Shown here one piece after another: positions 35,365 through 46,681 of a stretch of DNA of 64,000 bases. The translations under genes were made by a program, and so were the position numbers. The notes under the pieces were generated by a model. The model saw nothing but the letters and a program-made list of their open reading frames with translations, was not told the origin of the DNA and ran no database searches. The stretch is from Athripsodes cinereus (Eukaryota; Arthropoda; Insecta; Trichoptera; Leptoceridae): positions 17,847,614-17,911,613 of the forward strand of contig OX388321.1 of the NCBI GenBank assembly GCA_947579605.1, read 5' to 3'. Position 1 is the stretch's first letter. Every line of letters starts with the position of its first letter.

Positions 35365-35420
35365 GCACTGGCTACCCCACTTGTGGGATATGCCGTGATG
35401 GTATAGTAGTAGTAGTCAAT
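35365..35420 (+). mobile_element. SINE-like family, 3' end
   Basis: CTGGCTACCCCACTTGTGGG, ATATGCCGTGATGGTATAG and a TAG-repeat tail: the best preserved 3' terminus of the family in this window. Confidence 0.8.
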
Positions 35421-35550
35421 ATACCATTTTTCACACGATTAGACTCAATTAACGTAAGTATTAAAAATGCAATTTGTCCTCAACACGCCAATAAAAATGG
35501 ACATTCCGGATGGGTAGCATCCTTTTTCGCCGAATAGAAGATCTGAATGT

Positions 35551-35745
35551 GTTATAGGTGTTTTTTTTTTTTTAAAAAAAGAAGTTATATCTGGGTTTGT
35601 TATAAACCCAAATACAACCTTATACACCTTTCACACTAAGCTAAAAGCTTGTGCCGTGAAAAGGGAGTTTGCCGGCACCTGGAATCGAACCAAGGACTCC
35701 TTGTTCTGAAGGCCGAGACTCTACCTCCAGGCTACCGACGAACTC
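35551..35745 (-). mobile_element. tRNA-derived SINE
   Basis: On the minus strand 35739-35671 folds like a tRNA: a 7-bp acceptor stem (GTCGGTA with TGCCGGC), a T arm CTTGG-TTCGATT-CCAGG containing a canonical B box (GGTTCGATTCC), and a degenerate D arm (GCCTGGAGGTAGAG) in the A-box position. The anticodon arm CCTT...AAGG has a 6-nt loop, so it is not a working tRNA. About 90 bp of body follow, then a poly(A) run (poly-T on + at 35561-35575). Target duplication not found. Confidence 0.75.
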
Positions 35746-36337
35746 GTTGTTTTACGATAATTTCCTTTTATAAAATAGACGAAAACTTAAAGAAAAAATA
35801 ATGGTTAGGTTTATTATTTTTTTCTGATTTCCTCTAGTTATATTACACTAGTACCTACGGTACCTAATACATAAATACTGCGGAATTTTGATTCATACGA
35901 TGCAATCAGTTTGGGGTGAATTGACTTTTATATTAACCAATTTTAATTAAATAATAACATAAACTTTATTACTACTTGTTTTAAATCTACTGCTGGATAA
36001 TAGTAATTAAAAATATTAAGAGTGGGGGTTGCAGAGTTTGTTTAGTGGTAATTAAAACGTTTTGTTTGTATTCAATGAAAAAATATTTGGTTTGATTAAA
36101 TAATATTTTGTTATTGTATTTATTTTATTATCCTATTTGCTTTAAATTTGGTTTCACTTAATAGCCTAACCCCCGATATCTTTTGATAGAAATTTTAAAA
36201 TAATTAATTATGTCTAGCTTCGTTTATTGGGTTGGCTATAGTAGATTAGTTGGCAGTGTATAATTCCGTTCTGGATGTATAGTAAACAAAGTTTGTTTTT
36301 TTTGATGATTTATTTATTTTACTTTCTAAACAGGGAT

Positions 36338-36609
36338 ATTGAAGAGAGACTAGTAGTATACCTACATAAGATTCCCATGATGGCGGTTTTAACCGGTCAG
36401 CCCTTTAGGCCTGCCAAATATCTCGCCCGTGAAGTCAAATTTGATTTTGCGTGCGGATAAATAGCTTCTGAGATACTGCTAGACTTGTCTGCGATGACAC
36501 GAGAGAGAGGGTTTCCAGTCCTTCAGCCACTTCGTCGGTTGGTGATGGGTCACGGGGAGTTCAGACCGCCAGAACTCCCTGGGTAGGCCAAGGTGGGCCT
36601 CTCTTCAAT
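36338..36609. mobile_element. Candidate inverted-repeat element, 272 bp, unclassified
   Basis: Perfect 11-bp terminal inverted repeats (ATTGAAGAGAG at 36338-36348; complement at 36599-36609) flanked on both sides by GAT, a possible 3-bp target duplication. The interior is GC-rich compared with its surroundings and contains an 8-bp perfect stem (36555-36562 with 36572-36579). Short open stretches exist but no transposase motif. It could instead be a GC-rich LINE or SINE fragment that happens to end in an inverted repeat. Confidence 0.45.
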
Positions 36610-37676
36610 GATTAATTTATTTAAGCGACACATCTTCCATCTTTCTATTAATAATAATAACTAGACAACTTATAGTGCGCCGTTTTGTGGAATAAATTCA
36701 CTTCAAGGACGCATAAGGCGATATTCATTGTAGGTATTTTCAATTACTTTTAGTTCATAGAATTGCGATATGCTTTAGGAAGTATGCAATTAATATAGTA
36801 TGACAATGTATTCTGATTTTTTTGACATACTGGATTCACCGAGTAAACATTAGTCGTGAATTAGTCATACTACATATATACATAATAATATATACAAGTT
36901 TCATTGACAGATACTTTACTAGTTGTGTGTACCTAGATATGACTAGTGCGAATACTTACCAGGTTCATGATGGATTCAAGGTTACAATATGTAATGATCG
37001 CAATTACTTTATATAGAGAATAGATCTACTTATTTTACCGCACTTGCACCTGCCTTCGGCGTTTTTATAATATTATTTAGATTGCCCGCCTTAGTCATGA
37101 TATCGTTATATTAAGGGTTATTCAACGACTTCTTAGAATCAAAACCACATGAAAACAATGCGAATAATTCGTTTGTATGCTGTATGAGTATCTTCCTTCT
37201 TAATTCCATACATTGTGTCCAAATATTGTCCATTGTATATTTAATTAATTACAAGACATCCTCATCCTACATAAATTGAGTCTATCAAAAGATATATACC
37301 AACATTTTACATAATTATGTAACGTATAGTATTTTGCTCATTTTGAGAATGCGTTGTGATAAAAAATACTTTTATTGACTGAAGAATTTTCCAACCGCTG
37401 AGGTTCAATTATATCACACGTCTTATGTTTATCGTTTTGTCGATTCCTTGAATTTCCTACCTACTTACCTTTATACTGAGAGAATATTCTAATCTCATTA
37501 AATTTTAGCCAATTTTATATTTATTATTTTTCGTATAATTCAATCAATTTCGACTCGCTTATTTATAGTTTTAAGTTAGATCTTTCTGGTTTTTTTTATT
37601 ATTTTATTTAAACAACACTTGTGGTAATTGTGTTACATGATCAAACTGTTTATATCTTTCTGTTTGCTTGTTACAG

Positions 37677-37801
37677 GGTCGGAGGGCAAAGATGGGAAGG
37701 GCGAGCCTCCCGGAGTGCCCGACATGACCCTCATGTCGGACATCACAGAGCACTCTATCAACGACAACCTCAGAAGAAGATATGAGTACGATCGCATATA
37801 T
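37677..37801 (+). CDS. Single exon, probable unconventional myosin motor-domain start
   Basis: A GC-rich 125-bp block follows an acceptor (TGCTTGTTACAG) and ends at a donor (GTATCC at 37802). In frame it reads GSEGKDGKGEPP then GVPDMTLMSDITEHSINDNL and RRRYEYDRIY. Many unconventional myosins begin the head with GV-DM--L--I-E---- NL--R-----IYTYIG, and the exon stops just where TYIG would follow. The split after IY and the phase-1 acceptor fit an internal exon of a multi-exon gene on the + strand. The class was not settled (I, X and XV are all close in this stretch). A preceding acidic/Lys/Gly linker means the motor is not at the extreme N-terminus or has a short extension. No flanking exons were found in the window. 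Confidence 0.5.
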
Positions 37802-39762
37802 GTATCCTTTTACAGTATATAGTCAACCAAGTACTTAATTGTTTTACAGCTTCATAACAAATCAGTGGGAATAAGTAAGTACATAATATATTTCTCGTTA
37901 CGTTTATTTATATCGAAACCTTTGGTGTCTGTCAAAGGTTAGTCAATAAAGAGCTCGATATTTAATTAGCTGATAAACTCGTCCAAAAGAACATAATTAT
38001 ATTCCAACTAACAATCCCTTCGTCCCTTGCTCTACAAAGATGATTCGGTTCAATTTCCTTATGAAATTTCGTCTATATTTTGAACACATTGAATAAAAGG
38101 CAGTTATGTAAATATCTTTATCTATTTAGTACTCGTAGATTAGTTTGAGTTTGTTGAACTACATTCAAAGTATTTGATATCTTCGACTCTCCGCTATACA
38201 CATCCTATTATATTAGTAGAAAACAGTTCAGTCCACAATATCGCCCACTGGTAACATCTAACTTTGATTTGGAATAGTTTCTCCCGCACTGACTATTCCA
38301 ACATTACGCTAACTGTGAAGGTACTACGCAGCAGTAGATTCCCGCTGTGCTCTATGTCTTGCGTATTGTGTTGAAGATGGTATGCTCCCATTATTCATGT
38401 TATTTCTTCTCCAAATGCCATGTCACACAGGTTTTGTGTTTAATGTAACATAGCATAGGAAGAGTTACATACCTATACCTACATTATCACTAATGTCCCA
38501 TCAACTGTGTAATAAATTTCTTTTAGACGTGTAGTTCTGTAGGTACTTATGATGGTGTTGCGATTAAATTTTGGTTAACGTGTCCCTTTGGAACAGATAA
38601 TGAATCATAGTAGAAAATAATAGATATATCAACTGTTAATAATACAGGAAAAGTGAGGACATATTATTATATTCTGTCAGAGTGACTTTGCCGATAACCG
38701 AAAGACCATTTTTCTTTTTCTCATTAAATCTTAGTCTGATGTAAGCATTATTTTTGAAGCTGTGCACTATAAAAGAAAATAATTCAAATAGTTAGGAATC
38801 TTAGGAAGGATGAAAGGCAACGTTATAGAGTGACCAGATAGAGTATAACAGGATTTTTTAATTGTATTACGCCTTTCTTATTGGGCTTTGCAGATTTTTA
38901 GCGGGATAATTCTGCAGCGAAATCGTATATTTCATTAATTGGACAACTATCAATCTGGATCATTAGAACATAATTCAATAGGATTTATCGTCTCTCAGTG
39001 GTTATTTGCTGAACATACCATCTGTACAAAGAACATATTAAAAGTAATCAGCAGTCGAGTTGTCATTTTCTCACAAATCAAAATAATAAAGTTATTGTAC
39101 TACTAGATTTCTGGAAAAGTTAAAATCGATAGAGATAGATGTATATAGTTTAGTAATTTAGATTTGGTATCCCAAGATTACCCTAATTGTGTAAGTACAA
39201 ATTGCCTTCAATCAGATTTCATGCCCATTAAATTGTTTTCGTCTCATCTTTCGTATGAAATTTCATCGGATCCTATAATCAAATTTGCCCTAGAATATTC
39301 TCCTATTCTCTGCTGGTACGTAGATTTTAGTTGGTTATTATAATGTCTATTACTCTTCACAAGATTCAGATCGAGTGATTTCTGTGTAACCTGATTGCTC
39401 AAAAACATTATTATATTACGAGTACCAAGAGTTATACTCCTGCCAATCATCGTAATAAAGCCATCCACATTTTTTTTCGTATCTATGAACTCTAATTACT
39501 CTATTGAAGTAGATAATATTTTAATCGTATTTTACAGTTGAAATAATAAAATAGAAAATTATGAAATTCATACCCAAACATCAATAAAATACTTATTTTA
39601 TTTTCCAGTGAAAGTTATCGTGTTGTAACTTTTTTTTTCTATGACCAAATGTCGTCGTGATTGGAATGAGACACTTCATAGTTATGCTTAGTACAAAACC
39701 ATCACTAGATAAAATTCAAACTTTTATTAATGAAGTGTCGGAATTAGGTACTTAATTTGAGT
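37802..39762. other. No gene seen; probably intron of the myosin-like gene
   Basis: No coding signature. It lies directly downstream of the donor at 37802 so would be intronic if that exon is real. Confidence 0.4.
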
Positions 39763-39770
39763 ACCTAAAC

Positions 39771-40270
39771 CAGGGATGCACAAACTTATAGGGAACAGGG
39801 GCCACTCGAGAAGATTATTAGCCAAGGACGGGCCGCTATAAGAAAAAAGTATTAACTTCTAGAAATGTTCAAAAGTTCTACTCCCCCCCCCCCCCGTCAC
39901 CGAATTTTCAAAATGGTATAGGAATTTGAAATATTTCAAAAACTCCTCGGTTTTCTTAAAGAATATTTTCTCGCAGTATCTTTTTCTACAATGTACCTGG
40001 TATTTGTACCAATTGTTTATGTCAATACCGGATATTAAATATGTAACATGTTTGAATTTCTATCCCCCGTCGCCGAATTTCCAAAATGGTATAGGAATTT
40101 GAAATATTTCAAAAACTCACTTTTCTTAAAGAATATTTACTCGAATTATTAAGTATCCGGTACTTTTACCGTATATCCGATTATCTCTGGTATTGACATT
40201 TTTTTATGTTATAAAATTCTCTGGCGGGCCGCAGATATACCGACCAAGGGCCGCGGTTTGTGCATCGCTG
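39771..40270. mobile_element. hAT-type MITE (500 bp) with 8-bp target duplication
   Basis: ACCTAAAC at 39763-39770 and 40271-40278. Ends are CAGGGATGCACAAAC on the left and CAGCGATGCACAAAC in complement on the right. The subterminal GGGCCGC is also repeated. The interior holds two copies, about 172 bp apart, of a block starting at the CACCGAATTTTC/CGCCGAATTTCC motif (near 39898 and 40070) and running through CAAAATGGTATAGGAATTTG and CTTAAAGAATATT. A C-run lies just before the first. Non-coding. Confidence 0.92.
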
Positions 40271-40851
40271 ACCTAAACATTACGGTTCCGCATTGTGAAT
40301 TTCTTATTATGTAGTTTAGTTGCTAGATTATTCTTTTTGTATTATTGGCAATGGTTTTTCTGAGAACGATTATAGGTAATGTTGTTTGCGAGGGACTCCA
40401 TAATAATTTCATTATGGCATGGCTGATCTAAACACCATTCCGCCAAGCAGTCAGTCATTTACTCGTAATAACAATACCTACCAATAATGATTATGCCATT
40501 CAGCCATCTGAATATAATATTATTATTTCTGTATACGTGAGGCAGTCGTGGCGACGAGAAACTAGCAATCCAGATTTATAGCAGTCACCGAACAGCTTTA
40601 ATCGATGATTATTTTGTATCTAAATTTTATGATATTTTGCTACAACCGCTATGCATGTCTTGGCATTTCCCTCGCCAAAATTAAATATATTCGAATATTA
40701 AAATCCCGGAACGTTCGTGCCCAAAAACTGAAATATAGTTGCTAATGAAATAAAATAGGACAAATTTGAAAAAAAACTTGTTTGTCAAAAGGGAGGTCTG
40801 CGTAGTCTATGAATATTTAACATTAATCTTTGTTATCTACCTCTTATCTAT

Positions 40852-40925
40852 CTATACCATCACGGCATATCCCACAAATGGGCTAGCCAGTAGACTAACT
40901 GCATGCAATTGTCCTCTCCACGCTA
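40852..40925 (-). mobile_element. SINE-like family, 3' half (minus strand)
   Basis: ATACCATCACGGCATATCCC, ACAAATGGGCTAGCCAG and GCATGCAATTGTCCTCTCC are the complement of the family's 3' end. Confidence 0.75.
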
Positions 40926-41429
40926 ATGTTATAATAAGATCCTTCATTTAATTTATTGTCGTTAAAATTTAGATATTTACCGTTCATTCAAATAATAAGA
41001 AAGCAAAGAGCTATCAGTTGAACTATTTTTTGTCCATCGATGTTATATATTTTCATCAATGTTGTGATCGTGTCGATTGCGATGGATAGTTTTGCTTTAT
41101 GATAACAGGTGATCTAATGATTGTATTAACAGATAATATCAATAAAGTCGGCGATGTGATGAAAGGGGGAAGTGTAATAATAATAATAATATAACAGTAC
41201 AAAACATATAATACGTTGTGGAACAAACCATTGGGTGGTGTATTGTGTATAGTGTCTTCTAATAATTCCTATACTGTGGCTTGAAATAATATTAACGGTG
41301 TTCCATCACGTACTATCAATGTAATTAATGATAGACATTTGCGATTTTATTTACCTATAATTTTCGCTTGTAAATGGGAGTTCAACCACGGCAAGGAAAC
41401 AGATGTATACTAACTTGGAATTGATGAGA

Positions 41430-42105
41430 AATAAGTACTCAGTGCTAAACTGCAGAATGCTTTCATTCGTTTTGTTTTGGACCGAGAAAATATTACCACA
41501 ACTCTCAATTCCGTACAGAACTCAAATGGCCCACATTCAAGAAATCCCGCAACTTACCTTTTACTATCCTCAAGTATGAAACTCCTCGATATCTCTTCGA
41601 ATGATTTGTTACCCTTTCCTCCCATGGTACGTTACGGTCCCAAAATAATCGGTTTTCAGAACTCCCATTTCATAGTACAACCGTTTACTCATCATCTTTC
41701 ACCTTACCTACATGGTATCAGAATCTGGAACAACCTCCCCAAAGATATTCAGTCCTCTTCATATATTATCGCATTCAAATATGAAATGAAATCTCACCGT
41801 CAATTCCTTATAAACAACCCACCACCTCTTTAATAGTATACGATCGTATACACGTGTAGGCTTATGGTTGTGAATGCTAACATTTTTAATTATTATTTTG
41901 TATAGGTACCTACTCTTGTTTTATTTTCTATTATTTTTTTATTTCTGTTTTATATGTCCTATGTATTATAATTTATCTAAACTCACTTTTTGCTAAAGTA
42001 TGTTATCAAACATTGTATTAGGTTTATTGGAAGACACCAAGGAAATATGTAGGTACCTACTCATTTTGTACAAATTATTTTTTACAATAAAGTGTTTTTA
42101 TTATA
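41430..42105 (+). mobile_element. 5'-truncated CR1/Jockey-type LINE with 3' UTR
   Basis: From about 41450 one frame reads LQNAFIRFVL, then DRENITTTLNS and, in the ORF ending at 41833, HHLSPYLHGIRIWNNLPKDI followed by QSSSYIIAFKYEMKSH: the C-terminus of this LINE type (RxWNNLP motif). The 3' UTR through ACAATAAAGTGTTTTTATTA matches the interrupted copy at 25.2-25.9 kb. A frameshift at about 41477 separates the first residues from the rest. Confidence 0.75.
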
Positions 42106-43389
42106 AATTGATTTTTATAACGGGATAACCTGACGATGAGAGCGGAAGTTCCTGAAAGCTGGTTCGCAACTAATAAAAGGGTGTATATTTTTACTACTTC
42201 AACGGAACAACTGTCGACTTTCAAGAATTGCTCATGCTGTTAGATTTTATGGGATGAAAAAATCGGATTTTTTTTCTACAAATTAAACATTGGGGCAAAA
42301 TCCAGAATTAGTGTTAATAAGAGATGAAATTCATAGAATTTAATGTTTACGAAATATATTCTTTGCAGACTCCTGCGTTTATTTTTAAATTTCAAATGGA
42401 ACTGTTCTGAATTGGAAAAGAATTCGTAGCAAAAAAGAAAAGTAAATTAAAGATCGTCTGGTTCTACGTGAAAAATTAAATGAAAAACCTTGAAAACTTA
42501 TTAGGAGCACATGTTTAACTCTATCACCCCAGACAACCGTGTACGTGACGCCTAAAAATAAATAAGAATCTTTAATCTTGTTAAGATTCTTAGAACAGGT
42601 TTCAATGTATTTTATTATCGGATCCGACCTTTTAAGATTAAAGTTGGTAATCATGCGTAGTTCCGCTATTATTGTGCGTGAGCTACCTTTATTATGTTAT
42701 TCTAAAACCTACTGCGATCAAAGAGGTTCTGATTTTCCAGTCGAATGTGCTTTCCGTTTTGAATTTAACCTCATATGCTTATGTCATTGTTCAGTAAAGA
42801 AACTACATTCTTCACGAGAGAGAGAATATTATTCTCTGTCAGTTACCCATCATGTAATCTACTATTATTATCTTTATTGTGTTCTGATAGGGATCAACTC
42901 TTATTATTTATTATCTTGTAAATCTTCTAATCATCTTCATTGTCTAGTTTGGAAAGCCTCTAGCTGTGTCTCTTCCTCTCTCTATCCCCTCTATCTCTAC
43001 TCATTAAAATTAAACATGTCCATATTTACAATAAAACCTCTTCGTTCAGGAGTATTTATTGAATTAACAGATTGAAATTTAGTTTTTGATAACGTTGGAC
43101 ATAATTGTAGTAATGAGAGATCAAATCAAATTGTTTAGATCAACTTACAAAGAGAATTCTAATGACTATGAACGTATTTTATCTATTGTGAGAAATTAAC
43201 GTCTTTACACTGACATACTGGAAATATTTGACACGTTATAGGTCGTTAGATTAATAAATAGATATTTTTTTGAAGTACGGAACATTGAGGAGCTGTTTTG
43301 GACTGCCCAAGATAGAGACACATTCTCACAAGTAATAGTCAACGTCAGAGGGACCCGACACTACACATATTAAAGGGGAAGATGGATTT
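42106..43389. other. No gene seen; degenerate hammerhead-like string at 42130-42175
   Basis: CCTGACGATG followed later by CTGAAAGCTGG resembles the 17.3-kb motif but stem pairing is poor. A 165-codon ORF at 42578-43075 has no family motif and biased, unpatterned composition. Confidence 0.4.
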
Positions 43390-43925
43390 TTATTATTTAT
43401 TGATTTTATTTTTATTCTATATTGTACATTGGTTATATCATCAATCATTACAAAGTATGAAATTATCAGTTGTACAATTCAATGCATAGAGAGCGAGTTA
43501 ATCGCTAGATTGAGATATCTTGGGTCGGTCGGTGGATGGCGCTGGTAGTAGCTGCCTGAAACCTCTGACGTCTCATTTTTTCAAAATTAAATATTTTTAT
43601 CTTATAATTGTTCAATTTAACAAAATTTTACATTTTTTTAGTTTCAATATTTTTATAAAGTTAAATTTTTGGGTGTTATTATTTTTCAACTAGTTAAAAA
43701 TTTCAAATTTAAAAATGTGAATTAGTGAATAATATTTGTGACAATTAATAATACCTTCAATTGGAACTCACATAAAATTCTCGCATTTTAGTCAAATTTG
43801 TGACAATCACAAGTGTTTTCAAAATTTTATAATAGTTAAATAAAAATAATAGGCGCCCTTGAGACGGTCTAGGGACTGTTAAACGGCGTCAAAATAAAAT
43901 CATCCATAATCATCATCATCTTCCA
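43390..43925. mobile_element. Two LINE 3'-end relics
   Basis: 43390-43525 (minus) carries the TTTATTGATTTTATT tail and AATGCATAGAGAGCGAGTTA block of the 2.9-kb LINE family. 43853-43925 (plus) carries GGCGCCCTTGAGACGG and GTTAAACGGCGTCAAAAT with an ATC-repeat tail, the same end as the 28.5-kb relic. Confidence 0.5.
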
Positions 43926-45381
43926 ACTTTCCCGGACAAGAGAGACGTTTTTTAACTTCCAATTCACTTATGGCATCCTACTACTTTTGTACTGATACTA
44001 AGTGATTGTGTAATTTCTCTCTCTATGTATACAAAACTCCAATCTATTGTGATGAAATCCTTTTATGTATACTTTATTGTATTTCATGTTTGTTTTCTAT
44101 GTTGTATGGACTCAGTTCCTAATGGAATTAGATAAAAATAATTATGTTTATGCATCATCCATTACTATTCGAATGGATGATTTTTTGTTTCCACTACATT
44201 CATACATGGTTCATTATTATTTTATGTTCTCTAATTATCATTCAAATTTCAATCCTGATGGATCAGCATGGACTTATTATGCCCGTGTTTTTGTTTTTTT
44301 ACAAAGAGTTTGTTAAATATGCTTAATTTTGGCCAACAAAGGTTTATTTATTTATTTGTAGACTTGAACTTTTATTAACTAACGCCATTTTGGGGTTAGC
44401 GCGCTTAGATTAATTACAATGATTTAATAATCAGCATAATGATTAGGCTAGTGAATTGTATATAATACCGTACATACAATTATTATTCAATTATTATCAC
44501 AGAAGATCCCATAGTAATGAACTATTGTAGTCACAAAAGTATTATTGTTATTGTATTAATTACATCTAGAATAAAATGAAAATAATAAAATTATTATTAT
44601 TATGATATTATGAATACTTTATTATTATGTGATCGCTTCTAACCAAATTGTTGGGCTGACGGCTGACTGTTATTATGTAATAATAATTTTGTTATTCAAT
44701 TTATTATTGTATTTCACTTTTCAAGATCTGCGATTGTTTTCGAAATGTGAACTTTTAATTATTTACAATTCTTCGTAATTTACCTCTTCGTAGCACGTGT
44801 ACGTATCCGTGACTACAATCCGTGATAAACAATAATATTGTTCATATTTTTTAAAAATGTATCCGAATTTAATTTCGATGAACCCTTATTGAAGTATTTA
44901 GTTCAACAAAAGCCTAACCCACAATATCAAGAATTTTTAGTTCTATCTTCTTTTGAACATCTTGTACCTGATATTAAACTTAAACCAACTTTGGTACTAT
45001 ACAAAAGTATTAAGAGGTTATATTTTTTGCATTGAAAATTAATTCGTCAAATTCATTCAGAGAAATGTATTGAGCTGCGTACTTATTTTAATAAGTTTCA
45101 CGTAGATTACTTATACATATTGTTCTAATATTTATACATATTGTTTAGCTTTATTCTTTGTCAAAATTTGGGATAATGTCGATTTAAATAAATGAAAAGA
45201 AAGGTGATTCACATCTCAGAATAAACTTGGAGAGGATAAGGTTATTGTCGCACTAAACAGCTCGAATTGATTTTTTAACCTGCCAAGTACCTATATCATG
45301 GCAATAAAATAGCTTCTATAAACGTAAAAAAACATTATTATGGACTTAAAAAAAGGAAATGTTTCGACCATTATAACATTA
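43926..45381. other. No gene seen; AT-rich
   Basis: ORFs at 44065 and 44144 overlap in different frames of T-rich sequence and are not supported. Confidence 0.45.
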
Positions 45382-46681
45382 TAAAGGGTTTTTCAACAAG
45401 GACTTTGTTTTTTAAAACAAAATAAAATAAAAAAATTTGATGAAGATGATTAAAATTTTTATTGAATTACAAAGAGAAAAGTTTGGCAATTATGCATGAA
45501 AAATGATATCTGACAAATGTCCACCACGAGCACGCTGACAGATGTCGATTCTTTCATCAAAGTTTTTAATCACTTTTTGGCAAAATGGCGGGACTATTTC
45601 GCTAATCACATCACGGATTTTGAGTTTTAAGGCTGCAATCGATTCGATTGGCTCCGTATAGACTCTGTCCTTAACATAGCCCCACAAAAAATAATCCAGT
45701 GGCGTTAAATCACACGATCTGGCTGGCCACTTAACAGCTGAGTTTCGTGAAATCATGCGATCGGGAAATTTGGTTTGCAATAAATTGATCGTTTCATTGG
45801 CTGTGTGACATGTGGCACCATCCTGTTGAAACCACATGTCAGTGATATCCACGTCATCAATAATAGGCCAAAATTGAGTTGTCAACATCTTGCGATAGCA
45901 TGATCCATTGACCGTTACCGCATTTCCAGTCTCATCTTCGAAAAAAAACGGCCCAATCACGCCTCCAGACCACATAGCGCACCATACAGTGACACGCTGA
46001 GCATGCAACGGCTTCTCAATAATTGCTCTAGGATTTTCAGAAGCCCAAATGCGGCAATTTTGCTTGTTGACGTACCCTGACAAGTGAAAATGGGCTTCGT
46101 CTGAAAAAATGATTTTTTCAGAAAAACCAGCGGGTTGTTCCTGAATGAATTGAGCGAATCTACGGCGATTTGAATGGTCGTTCGGCTTCAACTCCTGCAC
46201 CAGTTGAACCTTGTAAGGCTTCAAAGCCAAATCCTTACGCAAAATTCGCCATGTGGTGGTTTTGGATAACCCCAATTGTCGAGAACGTCGAGGAATTGAC
46301 AAATTTGGATCTGCTTCAACACTGTGGCTCACGGCTGCGATGTTTTCAGTTGAACGACCCGGTCGTACACGCGTTGGTGTTAACACATTTTGTATCGAGC
46401 CTGTCGACTCAAATTTAGCGACCAAATTCTTAATAGCGGTCTCAGAAGGACGATTATGATGTCCGAAAATGTCACGAATTTGACGAAATGTCACTTTAGC
46501 AGAACCACCATTTTCATAATGGATTTTAATTATTTTAATGCGATTTTCAAGCGAAATTGAATTCATTGCAACAATTGCCAATGCATCCACTACGAATACG
46601 TCAAAAAATTAAATGTCAAAACTATCATGTTGCTGGTGTTGCCACAATTAAAAAACAAAGTTCTTGTTGAACAACCCTTTA
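45382..46681 (-). mobile_element. DD41D mariner-like transposon, apparently complete
   Basis: About 34-bp terminal inverted repeats: the left end from 45382 (TAAAGGGTTTTTCAACAAGG) and the right end ending at 46681 differ at two positions. Bases next to the ends allow a TA target duplication, as expected for Tc1/mariner; because the ends read TATAAAGG/CCTTTATA the exact cut is ambiguous by two bases. It encloses a full-length transposase. Total about 1.3 kb, usual for the group. Confidence 0.92.
45490..46590 (-). CDS. Tc1/mariner-superfamily transposase, DD41D type
   Basis: 366 codons with no stop or frameshift. The N-terminus (about 17-60) is the helix-turn-helix type found in this group (NGGSAKVTFRQIRDIFG), followed by a second HTH (LGLSKTTTWRILRKDL) that binds the terminal repeats. 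The catalytic core has Asp164 in FSDEAHFHLSG, Asp257 in FQQDGATCHTA and Asp299 in DLTPLDYFLWGY. Forty-one residues lie between the second and third Asp, which is the DD41D (rosa-like) signature rather than DD34D mariner. It catalyses cut-and-paste excision and integration at TA. Met9 (MNSISLENRI) matches the usual family start better than Met1. All catalytic residues are present, so the protein may be active. Confidence 0.93.
   Translation of the reverse strand: MDALAIVAMNSISLENRIKIIKIHYENGGSAKVTFRQIRDIFGHHNRPSETAIKNLVAKFESTGSIQNVLTPTRVRPGRSTENIAAVSHSVEADPNLSIPRRSRQLGLSKTTTWRILRKDLALKPYKVQLVQELKPNDHSNRRRFAQFIQEQPAGFSEKIIFSDEAHFHLSGYVNKQNCRIWASENPRAIIEKPLHAQRVTVWCAMWSGGVIGPFFFEDETGNAVTVNGSCYRKMLTTQFWPIIDDVDITDMWFQQDGATCHTANETINLLQTKFPDRMISRNSAVKWPARSCDLTPLDYFLWGYVKDRVYTEPIESIAALKLKIRDVISEIVPPFCQKVIKNFDERIDICQRARGGHLSDIIFHA

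Noticed and set aside
34752..35406. Hydrophobic ORFs at 34752 and 35098
   Set aside because: T-rich DNA gives runs of Phe/Leu/Ile; the second runs into a SINE-like 3' end, so it is not a gene.
35671..35739. Functional tRNA gene
   Set aside because: Anticodon loop is 6 nt and the D arm is degenerate; an attached body with poly(A) marks it as a SINE.
42578..43075. 165-codon ORF
   Set aside because: No recognisable motif. Composition follows the local T-rich sequence and the frame crosses low-complexity stretches; length alone is not enough.
44065..44326. Two overlapping plus-strand ORFs
   Set aside because: Same DNA open in two frames with low-complexity composition; no support for either.
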